From the NCBI GenBank assembly GCA_049509915.1, contig JBEKZL010000056.1:1-30102 (forward strand): a stretch of 30,102 bases of DNA, written 5' to 3'. Position numbers and translations under genes: made by a program. Within the stretch, counting starts at the first letter, position 1. Each line of letters starts with the position of its first letter. Positions 15,554-22,423 of this stretch are shown here, piece by piece. The notes beneath the pieces were generated by a model, which did no database searches, was not told where the DNA came from, and saw only the letters and a list, made by a program, of their open reading frames with translations. This DNA comes from JBEKYD01 sp049509915 (GTDB lineage Bacteria; Acidobacteriota; Terriglobia; Bryobacterales; Bryobacteraceae).

Positions 15554-16546
15554 ATGCAGTCAGCCAGTCATCCTAACGTCCATGAACCTTGGCGCCCGTG
15601 GTCGGAGTCACAAACGCTCCATGTCGCCACCGCGTACAGCAATCCCGTGCGTTGGCGGTCCCGCCGCGCGCTGATGAACGATTTCCGCCAGCACATGGCG
15701 GCCAGTCCGAACGTGGCTCTCTACGTGGGCGAAATCCAGTACGGCGAGCGCCCCTTCGAAGTGACCGACGCCGCCAATCCGCGGGATCTCCAACTGCGCA
15801 CCTCCGACGAGATGTGGCACAAGGAGAACCTGCTGAACCTGGTGGTACAGCGCTTTCCCGCCGACTGGAAGTATGGCGCCATTGTCGATGGCGATTTTCA
15901 CATGACCCGCCCGGATTGGGCCCTCGAAACCATCCACCAGTTGCAGCACTACGACTTCGCCCAACTTTTCAGCAGTTATGCGCCGCTCTCGGCCGATCAT
16001 CGGCCCACTTCGGTCACCCCCGGCTTTGCCTATGCCTACCTCAGCACGCGACGCGTGCCGTCGCCCAACCTGCCCTCCTACGTGGGCGCGCCCGGCGGCG
16101 CTTGGGCTTTCCGCCGCGAATCCTTCGATCAGGTGGGCGGCATGCTCGACACCTGCATCCTGGGTTCGGCCGATTGGCACATGGCCATGGCGCTGGTGGG
16201 AGAACCCGACCGGCACTGGGAAGTCCGCGAATGCGGCGATCCCTATGTGCGCAAAATTGCCGCGTGGGGCAAACGCGCCGATGCCATCAAGGGCAACATC
16301 GGCTACGTCCAGAACCACGCCATTCATCACTTCCATGGGCCCATGTCGAAACGCGGCTACAGTTCGCGCTCCCGCATCCTGCGCGACCACCGCTTCGATC
16401 CCGATATCGACCTGCGCCGCGATTCCCAGGGCCTGTGGCGCTTCGCCGGCAACAAGCCGCGCCTCCGCGACGACATCCGCGCCTACTTCCGCGAGCGCAA
16501 CGAAGATGCCGTCGACCTGGGCTCGCGCGAACGGCACCTTGTCTGA
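15554..16546 (+). CDS. Putative GT-A-type glycosyltransferase
   Basis: The 330-residue protein has features of a family-2-like glycosyltransferase: a parallel beta/alpha start (SQTLHVATAYSNPVRWRSR), a DxD-type metal motif in GAIVDGDFHM (about residues 109-118), and the acceptor-side GAPGGAWAFRRESFDQVGG (about residues 176-194) followed by LGSADWHMAMAL. A His-rich VQNHAIHHFHGP segment (about residue 256) is unusual. No membrane segment or signal is seen, so it is probably cytosolic. The start is ATG with AAAGG about 9 bp upstream. It stands alone, with no polysaccharide operon nearby, and has vertebrate-GT-like or phage-like rather than core-genome context. The substrate cannot be inferred. 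Confidence 0.7.
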   Translation: MQSASHPNVHEPWRPWSESQTLHVATAYSNPVRWRSRRALMNDFRQHMAASPNVALYVGEIQYGERPFEVTDAANPRDLQLRTSDEMWHKENLLNLVVQRFPADWKYGAIVDGDFHMTRPDWALETIHQLQHYDFAQLFSSYAPLSADHRPTSVTPGFAYAYLSTRRVPSPNLPSYVGAPGGAWAFRRESFDQVGGMLDTCILGSADWHMAMALVGEPDRHWEVRECGDPYVRKIAAWGKRADAIKGNIGYVQNHAIHHFHGPMSKRGYSSRSRILRDHRFDPDIDLRRDSQGLWRFAGNKPRLRDDIRAYFRERNEDAVDLGSRERHLV

Positions 16547-16664
16547 GAGGGAGCGTGGGACCGCCCGGCTCGCCCGGCACTCTGTACGGCCGGCTGTACG
16601 GATTTCCGCGCCGCCCAGCCCGTCAGCACCGTCGAAGCCTTCGCCCCACGGGTTCATTGACTGG

Positions 16665-16677
16665 CCCGTTTACGTAT
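16665..16677 (+). repeat. 13-bp direct repeat, copy 1
   Basis: CCCGTTTACGTAT is repeated exactly at 16711-16723, with starts 46 bp apart. The TACGTA core is itself a palindrome. Its position upstream of a plausible promoter suggests a regulator-binding site. Confidence 0.5.
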
Positions 16678-16698
16678 TGTCAAGTCAGAATGGGTAGG

Positions 16699-16726
16699 TT
16701 GAGTACGTAACCCGTTTACGTATACG
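16699..16726 (+). promoter_or_regulatory. Putative promoter of the small-gene islet
   Basis: TTGAGT (16699-16704) and TATACG (16721-16726) are separated by 16 bp. The predicted transcription start falls at about 16733-16735, on the ATG of the KGG-type gene, and no Shine-Dalgarno is present, so a leaderless message is likely. Confidence 0.45.
16711..16723 (+). repeat. 13-bp direct repeat, copy 2, inside a putative promoter
   Basis: The second CCCGTTTACGTAT copy occupies the spacer and start of the -10 of the proposed promoter for the KGG-type gene and ends 11 bp before its ATG. A protein bound here would block initiation, so repression or autoregulation of the islet is plausible. Confidence 0.5.
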
Positions 16727-16734
16727 ATAGAAAC

Positions 16735-16917
16735 ATGGGGGCGCGGATATCGAAGGACCTTAGGGCATACTTTTCCAAGCTTGGAAAAAAGGGCGGGAGG
16801 AAGGGCGGCGCTGCTCGTGCCTCGAACATGACCCAAGAACAGCGCACAGAGAGCGCACGGAATGCCGTGATGGCCCGCTGGAAAAAAGTTAAAGAAAACC
16901 GCGCCTCCAGCCGATGA
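16735..16917 (+). CDS. KGG-type small basic protein
   Basis: The 60-residue protein is strongly basic and carries the repeated glycine-lysine motif KLGKKGGRKGGAARA followed by MTQEQRTESARNAVMARWKK. This combination is recognisable from a group of uncharacterised small bacterial proteins with a KGG motif and an EQRxExARxAxxARW helix. It resembles a nucleic-acid-binding or stress-type mini-protein, but no function is known. There is no signal peptide. The 13-bp repeats and the likely leaderless promoter sit immediately upstream. It is the first gene of the islet with lower third-position GC than the flanking genes. Confidence 0.65.
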   Translation: MGARISKDLRAYFSKLGKKGGRKGGAARASNMTQEQRTESARNAVMARWKKVKENRASSR

Positions 16918-16974
16918 GACGACAGTGCTATGCTTCTTGTCTGATGGCACAGTTCCCAAAAGGAGGCTACGACC

Positions 16975-17262
16975 TTGGAGCGAAAGACAAAAATCCCGAT
17001 GCCGCCCGACGGGAGACTAGTAGAGGGTTTTGAGGTCCCCGTGGTGGAGTCAACTGAGCGCTGGACGGAGACCAAGCTTGAAGACGGGACCGTCCTGCGA
17101 ATCAAACCATCTATTCTTTCAGCCGTCCGTATCCCAGGTCAATGGGACCCGGACGGCAATCCAATGTACGCGCTGAAGGCCGCCAACGCAATGATGATTG
17201 CCGAAGCACCCGACCACCTGAAACGTGGGTATGCGGGGATGCCGCCCAACCGGGCGAATTGA
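16975..17262 (+). CDS. Hypothetical 95-residue protein
   Basis: The start is TTG, fixed by an excellent AGGAGG ribosome site at 16961-16966 with 8 bp spacing. The protein begins MERKTKIPMPPDGRLVEGF and is rich in short beta-type segments (VPVVESTERW, TVLRIKPSILSAVRI), ending in a helix (ALKAANAMMIAEAP). It has no signal or membrane segment and no catalytic signature that I recognise. The next gene starts 6 bp downstream, so both are probably on one transcript. Codon use is less GC-biased than in the flanking chromosome. Confidence 0.65.
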   Translation: MERKTKIPMPPDGRLVEGFEVPVVESTERWTETKLEDGTVLRIKPSILSAVRIPGQWDPDGNPMYALKAANAMMIAEAPDHLKRGYAGMPPNRAN

Positions 17263-17268
17263 GGATTT

Positions 17269-17748
17269 ATGCGAACCTCGTGGATTTACTCGTCTCAGGT
17301 CACTAAGGCATGGCTTGTCACCGGGATCGCGTCAGTGTTTGTGCTATGTGGTCCAAACGCAGAGGCCGTTGAGGTCCACCCCGAAGTGCAGCAGGAGATC
17401 TGTGTTCAACCTCCCGATTGTCCGCGCGTGATCGTGGATGAAATGCTTGAGAGGTCCTTCCGCTTTCAAGAGCTTGTGTCCCGGTGGCGCTCCGAACGTG
17501 GGGCCACGTCCTCGATTACATCAATGGCAATGTGTGATGCCTACCAGAGAATTATCGGCATGGGTCCGGAAGCCATACGCCTGATAATTTCGCAACTGCG
17601 ATCTGAAGGCGATGAGCCGGACCAGTGGTTCTGGGCGCTCAAGGTTCTATCCGGCGCTGACCCGGTCAAAGAAGAGGATCGCGGCGACTTCCTAAAGATG
17701 ACCGATGCCTGGATCGCGTGGGCGGAAAACGAGGGCTATGCCCGGTAG
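17269..17748 (+). CDS. Hypothetical protein, partner of the YNCIAWA-family gene
   Basis: The 159-residue protein has a C-terminal part (about residues 65-159) that I recognise from uncharacterised proteins usually encoded just before a YNCIAWA-family gene: FQELVSRWRSERGATSSI, AYQRIIGMGPEAIRLIISQL and DQWFWALKVLSGADPV. The N-terminus (MRTSWIYSSQVTKAWLVTGIA to AEA) looks like a signal peptide cut near residue 33, followed by a Cys-containing linker (ICVQPPDCP). That would make the domain extracytoplasmic, unlike the typical short relatives. GAGG lies 4 bp before the ATG. An internal ATG at 17443 would give a cytosolic 101-residue form. The next gene overlaps by 11 bp. Confidence 0.65.
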   Translation: MRTSWIYSSQVTKAWLVTGIASVFVLCGPNAEAVEVHPEVQQEICVQPPDCPRVIVDEMLERSFRFQELVSRWRSERGATSSITSMAMCDAYQRIIGMGPEAIRLIISQLRSEGDEPDQWFWALKVLSGADPVKEEDRGDFLKMTDAWIAWAENEGYAR

Positions 17749-18202
17749 TTGGAACGCTGGCGACTTTCCCGAATTAAGAAACGACAACCATGCGATAACC
17801 AGCAAGGCGACCAGGCGGTACAACTGCATCGCGTGGGCTGCTGGCAATGCTACTAGGAAATGGTGGCCGGACCCCATGAATATTGGCTGGTGGCCGCCCG
17901 GAGTTCAACGAGTTGAGACAATGGAAGCGTTTATAGAGGCGTATGGAACCTTAGGCTACCGCCTTTGCTTCGATGGAACCCTCCAGCCGGGAATCGAGAA
18001 GTTGGCACTTTTCGGAATCAGGGTCCAGCCGGGAGATCCGCCCGTACCCACCCATGCGGCCTTGCAGTTGGAATCCGGCAACTGGACAAGCAAGCTTGGC
18101 GACCTTGAGGATATATCGCATGCGACCGTCGAAGCCGTCAGCGGACCAATCTACGGACACGTGTTTTGTTTCCTCCAGCGCCTCCGGCCTGTCGGGTCAT
18201 AA
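17738..18202 (+). CDS. YNCIAWA-family (DUF7689-like) protein of unknown function
   Basis: Starting at the ATG that overlaps the previous gene by 11 bp, the 154-residue protein shows a family pattern that I recall from many bacteria: RRYNCIAWAAGNATRKWWPD (residues about 26-45), WWPPGVQRVETMEAFIEAYG, and later PTHAALQLESGNWTSKLGDL then GPIYGHVFCFLQR. The conserved Cys in NCIAWA and the His in THAA, placed before beta strands, suggest a papain-like (NlpC/CHAP-type) Cys-His arrangement; this is inference. I believe the family is DUF7689, but could not check. There is no signal peptide. The gene is translationally coupled to its partner, and the pair recurs in other genomes as far as I recall. Confidence 0.65.
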   Translation: MPGSWNAGDFPELRNDNHAITSKATRRYNCIAWAAGNATRKWWPDPMNIGWWPPGVQRVETMEAFIEAYGTLGYRLCFDGTLQPGIEKLALFGIRVQPGDPPVPTHAALQLESGNWTSKLGDLEDISHATVEAVSGPIYGHVFCFLQRLRPVGS

Positions 18203-18266
18203 CCCCAGCTACGCACAAATGTGGGACCTCCTCTCCCGCCGCCCGTGTTGTAAACTATTCGCTACC

Positions 18267-18767
18267 ATGACGTTGATTCGCGACAACCCGGCCCGCTGGT
18301 GCCTTCTGGCGCTGACGGCCATCGGCCTCGGCGCCGCGGCCGACAATCCCACCCTCACCATTCAGGGCGACATTCCGGCAAGCGTGGTCCTGAAGGCCGA
18401 AGACGTGGCGCAAATGCCGCACCTCACGGCTTCGGTCAAGGAAGAAAAAGGAGGCACGGTGGAGTATCAGGGCGTGCCGCTCGCGGCGCTACTCGAGCGC
18501 GCCGGCGCGCCCGTCGCCAAAATGCGCGGCAAAACGATGGCCACCTACCTTCTCGCGACGGCCCACGACGGTTACCAGGTGGTATTCTCGCTGGCCGAAG
18601 TCTCGCCCGAATTCGCCAACGAGACCATCCTCGTCGCCGACCGCCGCGACGGAAAGCCCATGGTGGCGCCGCTCGGCCCGTTCCGCATCGTCTGCCCTAA
18701 CGACAAGGCTCAGGCTCGCGGTTTGCGCATGCTCGAAAAACTGGAAGTCGTCCGCTTGCGAAAGTAG
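18267..18767 (+). CDS. Stand-alone sulfite-oxidase-like (molybdopterin-binding fold) domain protein
   Basis: The 166-residue protein has an N-terminal signal (CLLALTAIGLGAAAD, cleaved near residue 24) and then a single domain that resembles the Moco-binding fold of sulfite oxidase/YedY: VEYQGVPLAALLERAGAP, TYLLATAHDGYQVVFSLAEV, ILVADRRDGKPMVAPLGPFR and IVCPNDKAQARGLRMLEKL. The domain is much shorter than functional YedY (about 300 residues). The usual cysteine ligand position is not evident; the only cysteine after the signal is in IVCPND near the end. A periplasmic protein that has lost or never had the cofactor is likely. The start is the ATG giving a proper signal peptide. It converges with the next gene 13 bp away. 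Confidence 0.75.
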   Translation: MTLIRDNPARWCLLALTAIGLGAAADNPTLTIQGDIPASVVLKAEDVAQMPHLTASVKEEKGGTVEYQGVPLAALLERAGAPVAKMRGKTMATYLLATAHDGYQVVFSLAEVSPEFANETILVADRRDGKPMVAPLGPFRIVCPNDKAQARGLRMLEKLEVVRLRK

Positions 18768-18780
18768 CGCCGCGCCCGCC

Positions 18781-20988
18781 TCACTGCGGCGTAGCGTCGG
18801 GAAGGTATTGGGCGCCGTGCAAAGCCTGCCGCAACAGGTAGTATTCGTTCACGGGGCGGTCGTCGGTGAGGGTGGGTGCGCCGGGCTCCCGGTCGATCAG
18901 TTGTTGCAGCGGCAATTCCTGATCGAGAACGCCTCGGAACTGAGCTTCGGCGGTGGATTTCGGCCCCCATTCCAGTAGATCCTTCAAGGCTGCCGGCGGC
19001 AGGCGAGAAGCCATCTCGGCGGCGCTCGGCCGCGGCAGGGGCTTAAAGCTGCACAGGAAATGAAAGCCCCACCCCTCGATCGAGCGGAACGTGCGCACAT
19101 ACGGAAAGCTGCCGCGGAGCGCCTGGGCAAACGCCGAACCGGTGGTGAAATCGGCTCCCGGCAGCCACTGCTGCAGGATCCCGCCCGGGCTTAGGCGGCG
19201 GGCCAGCACGCGGTAGAACTCGGTGGAATACAGCAGGCTCGATCCAGCCGCCGCCACCGGCGGGGGCGGGTCGACCACAATTACGTCGTAGGTTTCGCGG
19301 GTGCGTTCCAGGTATCGCCGGTCGTCGTCGATCACCACCGTGGCGCGGGGCGAGCGCAACAATTGTTCGCCATTGGCGTGGAAGAACCCGAACACCTTCG
19401 GCACGCTCGGCACCAGTTCCACCACGGTGACTGGAATGCCCCAGGAGAGCGCGGAGCGGAACGACGTGCCCATGCCGAAACACAGCACCAGCGCCCGCCG
19501 CGGCGACGCGTCCAGAGAGGTCAGAGGCAGGTGAGCCATCATCTTGGTGATGGGCGTGAGCAGGGTCATGCCGGTGCCATTGGTGAGGAGAATCTTGTCC
19601 ATGCCTTCTCCATCGGCAATGACCGTGGCGGTATAGTCGCGCCGGATCCAGGCACGGGGGTAAAGAGTTTCGAAGTCGCGGGTGAAGACGATCAGTAAGA
19701 TACCGGCCGCCAGGGCGGCCATGGGCAGCTGGAGACGGGCCAACTTCAAATCCCGCGCGGAAAACACGCCGAACGCGAATAACGGCAGGGCCAGGAGAAT
19801 CAGGGTCCAACGCTCCCCCAGGGCCGGCAGCAGCACAAAGCCTGCCACCAGCGGTCCCAGAATGCACCCGATGGCGTTGACCGCGTAGGCTCGCCCGGCG
19901 CGATCCGGGTCGCCGCCGGACCAACGGTCCACCAGCATCGGGGTCAGGAATCCCAGCACCCCGCAGAACGGGCCGATACCCACGGCCACGCGCAGCGCAC
20001 CCAATAGCAGATCGGGATCTTCAGGGCTGGGGACACGCGGATCGGCGGTAAGTAGCGGCAACAGCGCGAAGCCACTTGCCAGCACGGCCAGCGGCCGCCA
20101 GGCTAGTTCGGCCGCCGGGCCGCCTCCCGGTTTCGATCGCCGCCGATAGAGCCGCGAGCCGATGGCGGTTGCGGCCAGGTATATGGCGAGCATGGCGGCG
20201 AACGAGTAGACTACCGGTCCCAGGAAGGGAAGGTACTGCCGCGTCCAAACCACTTCCATGGCCAGACTCGCCAGGCCGGTAGTGGCGAGCAGCGGCAGGA
20301 TCGCCGTGTCGGTAGCCGGCCCGGTTGAAGCGGCGGCCGCCGCACGGGGCACGGAAGACCGCCTGGAACCTGCCGTCCGCGACAGCGCGAATGCCAGCGT
20401 GGCAATCAGGGCATTCGAAACCGCGGCCACCAGCAGCGACCGGGAGAAGCCCATCGCCTCGATCATCACGAAAGCAGATCCGATCGTACCGGTCATCGCG
20501 CCGAGCACGTTGGCTACGTACAGGTAGCTGAACGAGCGCGCCGATTCCCCTTCATAGGCCGCGCGAATTCCGGCCATCGCCACCGGAAAGGTCGCGCCCA
20601 TTACCGCGCAGAACGGCAGCATGACCAGGGCGATCCAAGCGGCCGAAGCCAGGTAGAAGCTCGACGATCCCCAGGATGACTGCTGCACTCCCAGCAGTGC
20701 GTGGCCATGGCGCAGCAGCGGCGCGACCACCACCCCAGACACGCCGATGGTCAATTCCAGCGCCCCGTACAGGCGAATGAAGAATGCGGCCGGTTTCGTG
20801 TCGCACCGGTGTACCAGCCGCCCGCCGGCCCAGCTACCCAGCGCCAGCCCGGCCATAAATACGGATAGAACGATAGAAACCAGCGGTGTGGTGACGCCGA
20901 AACCGGCCATCGCCACGCGCAACCAGATCACCTGGTATACCAGGCTGCAAAAGCCCGACAGGAAAAAACAAAGAAAGAAGACGTTCAT
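18781..20988 (-). CDS. Membrane-fused spermidine-synthase-like protein
   Basis: From the ATG at 20988 the protein has 735 residues; the longer frame adds 44 non-membrane residues. The first two thirds form about 12-14 membrane helices (starting MNVFFLCFFLSGFCSLVYQV, with LGSWAGGRLV), as in the MFS-like fused spermidine synthase family. The C-terminal Rossmann part has VLCFGMGTSFRSAL (glycine-rich SAM-type motif), VTVVELVPSVPKVFGFF, and VIVVDPPPPVAAAGSSLLYS followed by EFYRVLARRLSPGGILQQWL. Soluble relatives are aminopropyltransferases, but fused forms lack proof of polyamine synthesis. A dispersed repeat and the ABC-operon promoter lie between its start and the divergent operon. Confidence 0.85.
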   Translation of the reverse strand: MNVFFLCFFLSGFCSLVYQVIWLRVAMAGFGVTTPLVSIVLSVFMAGLALGSWAGGRLVHRCDTKPAAFFIRLYGALELTIGVSGVVVAPLLRHGHALLGVQQSSWGSSSFYLASAAWIALVMLPFCAVMGATFPVAMAGIRAAYEGESARSFSYLYVANVLGAMTGTIGSAFVMIEAMGFSRSLLVAAVSNALIATLAFALSRTAGSRRSSVPRAAAAASTGPATDTAILPLLATTGLASLAMEVVWTRQYLPFLGPVVYSFAAMLAIYLAATAIGSRLYRRRSKPGGGPAAELAWRPLAVLASGFALLPLLTADPRVPSPEDPDLLLGALRVAVGIGPFCGVLGFLTPMLVDRWSGGDPDRAGRAYAVNAIGCILGPLVAGFVLLPALGERWTLILLALPLFAFGVFSARDLKLARLQLPMAALAAGILLIVFTRDFETLYPRAWIRRDYTATVIADGEGMDKILLTNGTGMTLLTPITKMMAHLPLTSLDASPRRALVLCFGMGTSFRSALSWGIPVTVVELVPSVPKVFGFFHANGEQLLRSPRATVVIDDDRRYLERTRETYDVIVVDPPPPVAAAGSSLLYSTEFYRVLARRLSPGGILQQWLPGADFTTGSAFAQALRGSFPYVRTFRSIEGWGFHFLCSFKPLPRPSAAEMASRLPPAALKDLLEWGPKSTAEAQFRGVLDQELPLQQLIDREPGAPTLTDDRPVNEYYLLRQALHGAQYLPDATPQ

Positions 20989-21140
20989 AGGCGGTAGCCG
21001 GCGGTTGCCGGCATTTCGACCGAGAACACAGTATAGCGTCGCGCGGAGCGGCCCCGCTCGCTCCCAATCCTCTCGTCCCGAGGCAAGACTGCTACTGAGT
21101 CCCGGTTTTGGCCGTTGCACTCGCGCCCCTCGCGGTTCAG

Positions 21141-21200
21141 GCGCGGCAACCGCCAGGGAGCGGTCGACCGGAACAGATTTCCCCAGATCGGCTAAGCACC
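21141..21200 (-). repeat. Dispersed intergenic repeat, single-arm copy
   Basis: Read on the minus strand, the segment contains GGTGCTTAGCCGATCTGGGG (21200-21181), which matches the left outer module of the 25.7-kb element at 19 of 20 positions. CGCTCCCTGGCGGT then follows (21162-21149), matching its inner module. The order and orientation are the same, but the spacer between the modules differs in length and sequence. Confidence 0.7.
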
Positions 21201-21238
21201 GGCCGCGTCCGCCGGAACTTCGTCCTTTCCTTCTCCGT

Positions 21239-21244
21239 TATACT
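21239..21244 (+). promoter_or_regulatory. -10-like TATACT upstream of the ABC operon
   Basis: TATACT at 21239-21244 ends 16 bases before the ATG of the first permease gene. The predicted leader would be about ten bases with no Shine-Dalgarno. No good -35 is seen at the right distance, so confidence is modest. Confidence 0.4.
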
Positions 21245-21260
21245 CGGTAGTTAAGCTTAC

Positions 21261-22421
21261 ATGCTGCGTTACCTGCCGCTGATTCTGAAGAACTGCTGGC
21301 GCAACCGGCGCAGAACGATTCTCACGGTGGCCTCCATCGGGGTGTCGATGTGCTTGTTGGGCGTGATGATTGCTATGTTCCACGCCTTCTATTTGAGCGA
21401 CCCGGCGCCCGCCCAGGCGCTGCGGCTGGTCGTGCGTAATCACATTTCCCTGGCGCAGTGGCTTCCCTTGTCCTATCGAAATACCATCGAACACGTGCCC
21501 GGGGTGCGGATGACCATGATCTATAACTATTTCGGCGGTAGTTATAAAGACACCCGCGACCCCAAGAACCAGTTCGCGCGCTTCGCCGTCGAACCCGAGA
21601 AGTTGTTCACCGTTTTCGGCGAGTACCGGATTCCGGACGACCAGAAGCGAGCATTCCTGAAGGAGCGCACCGCCTGCCTGATTGGCCGCGACCTGGCCAA
21701 CTCGCTGAAGCTCAATGTCGGCGACCGGATTCACATCATCGGCGACATCTATCCGGGAGACTTCGACTTTACCGTGCGCGGCGTTTTCGACAGCCCGCAG
21801 GCCAGCGATGTGCTGTATTTCAACAAGGAGTACCTGGATCAATCGATGCCCGAGGGGCGCCGCGGCCAGATCGGCATGTTCTACACCCTGATCGACGACC
21901 CGGCCCATTCCGCCCGCGTGGCGCAAACCATCGACGAACAGTTCCACAACGCCACCCGGCAGACCAAAACCGAAACCGAGCAGGCCTTCGTGGTGAGTTT
22001 CCTGTCTCTGCTGGGCAACGTGAAAATGCTCCTGCTGGGGATTTCCGGCGCGGTGGTGTTTACCATTCTGCTGGTGTCGGCCAACACCATGGCCATGTCG
22101 GTGCGCGAGCGCGTGCGCGAGGTGGGGGTGCTCAAGACTCTCGGCTTCACCCCGCAAGCTGTGCTGGGGCTGGTGCTGGGCGAAGCCGTCGCGATTTCGC
22201 TGGTGGGCGGCGCCATCGGATATCTCATCTCCACTTTTTTGATGCGAGCGGTGGCCAAGAGCCCGTTCGGCGGTTTCCTCCCGCCCATGGCGGACTTCAA
22301 CCCGGCGGTGGCGCTCACGTGCGTCGCCGCGGCCGCCGCCATTGGATTCCTCAGCTCGCTTGTCCCCGCGCTGAATGCTTCCCGAATCCCTATTGTGGAA
22401 GCCCTGCGGAGCACCGATTGA
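21261..22421 (+). CDS. ABC transporter permease, MacB/FtsX-type (first of two)
   Basis: The 386-residue protein has an N-terminal helix (about residues 18-36, ILTVASIGVSMCLLGVMIAM), a large periplasmic domain (about residues 40-255, MacB_PCD-like) and a C-terminal FtsX core of three helices, including VVFTILLVSANTMAMSVRER and REVGVLKTLGFTPQAVLGLVLGEA. This is the permease architecture of MacB/LolC-type type VII ABC systems, which drive lipoprotein or substrate movement across the periplasm by mechanotransmission. It starts an operon with a second permease (2 bp downstream), an HlyD adaptor and an ATPase. The substrate is unknown; export of a lipophilic compound or an envelope lipoprotein is inferred. 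Confidence 0.9.
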   Translation: MLRYLPLILKNCWRNRRRTILTVASIGVSMCLLGVMIAMFHAFYLSDPAPAQALRLVVRNHISLAQWLPLSYRNTIEHVPGVRMTMIYNYFGGSYKDTRDPKNQFARFAVEPEKLFTVFGEYRIPDDQKRAFLKERTACLIGRDLANSLKLNVGDRIHIIGDIYPGDFDFTVRGVFDSPQASDVLYFNKEYLDQSMPEGRRGQIGMFYTLIDDPAHSARVAQTIDEQFHNATRQTKTETEQAFVVSFLSLLGNVKMLLLGISGAVVFTILLVSANTMAMSVRERVREVGVLKTLGFTPQAVLGLVLGEAVAISLVGGAIGYLISTFLMRAVAKSPFGGFLPPMADFNPAVALTCVAAAAAIGFLSSLVPALNASRIPIVEALRSTD

Positions 22422-22423
22422 CC

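Noticed and set aside
16582..16601. CTGTACGG direct repeat with 12-bp period
   Set aside because: Only two 8-base copies in a GC-rich spacer, with no link to a promoter. It may be chance.
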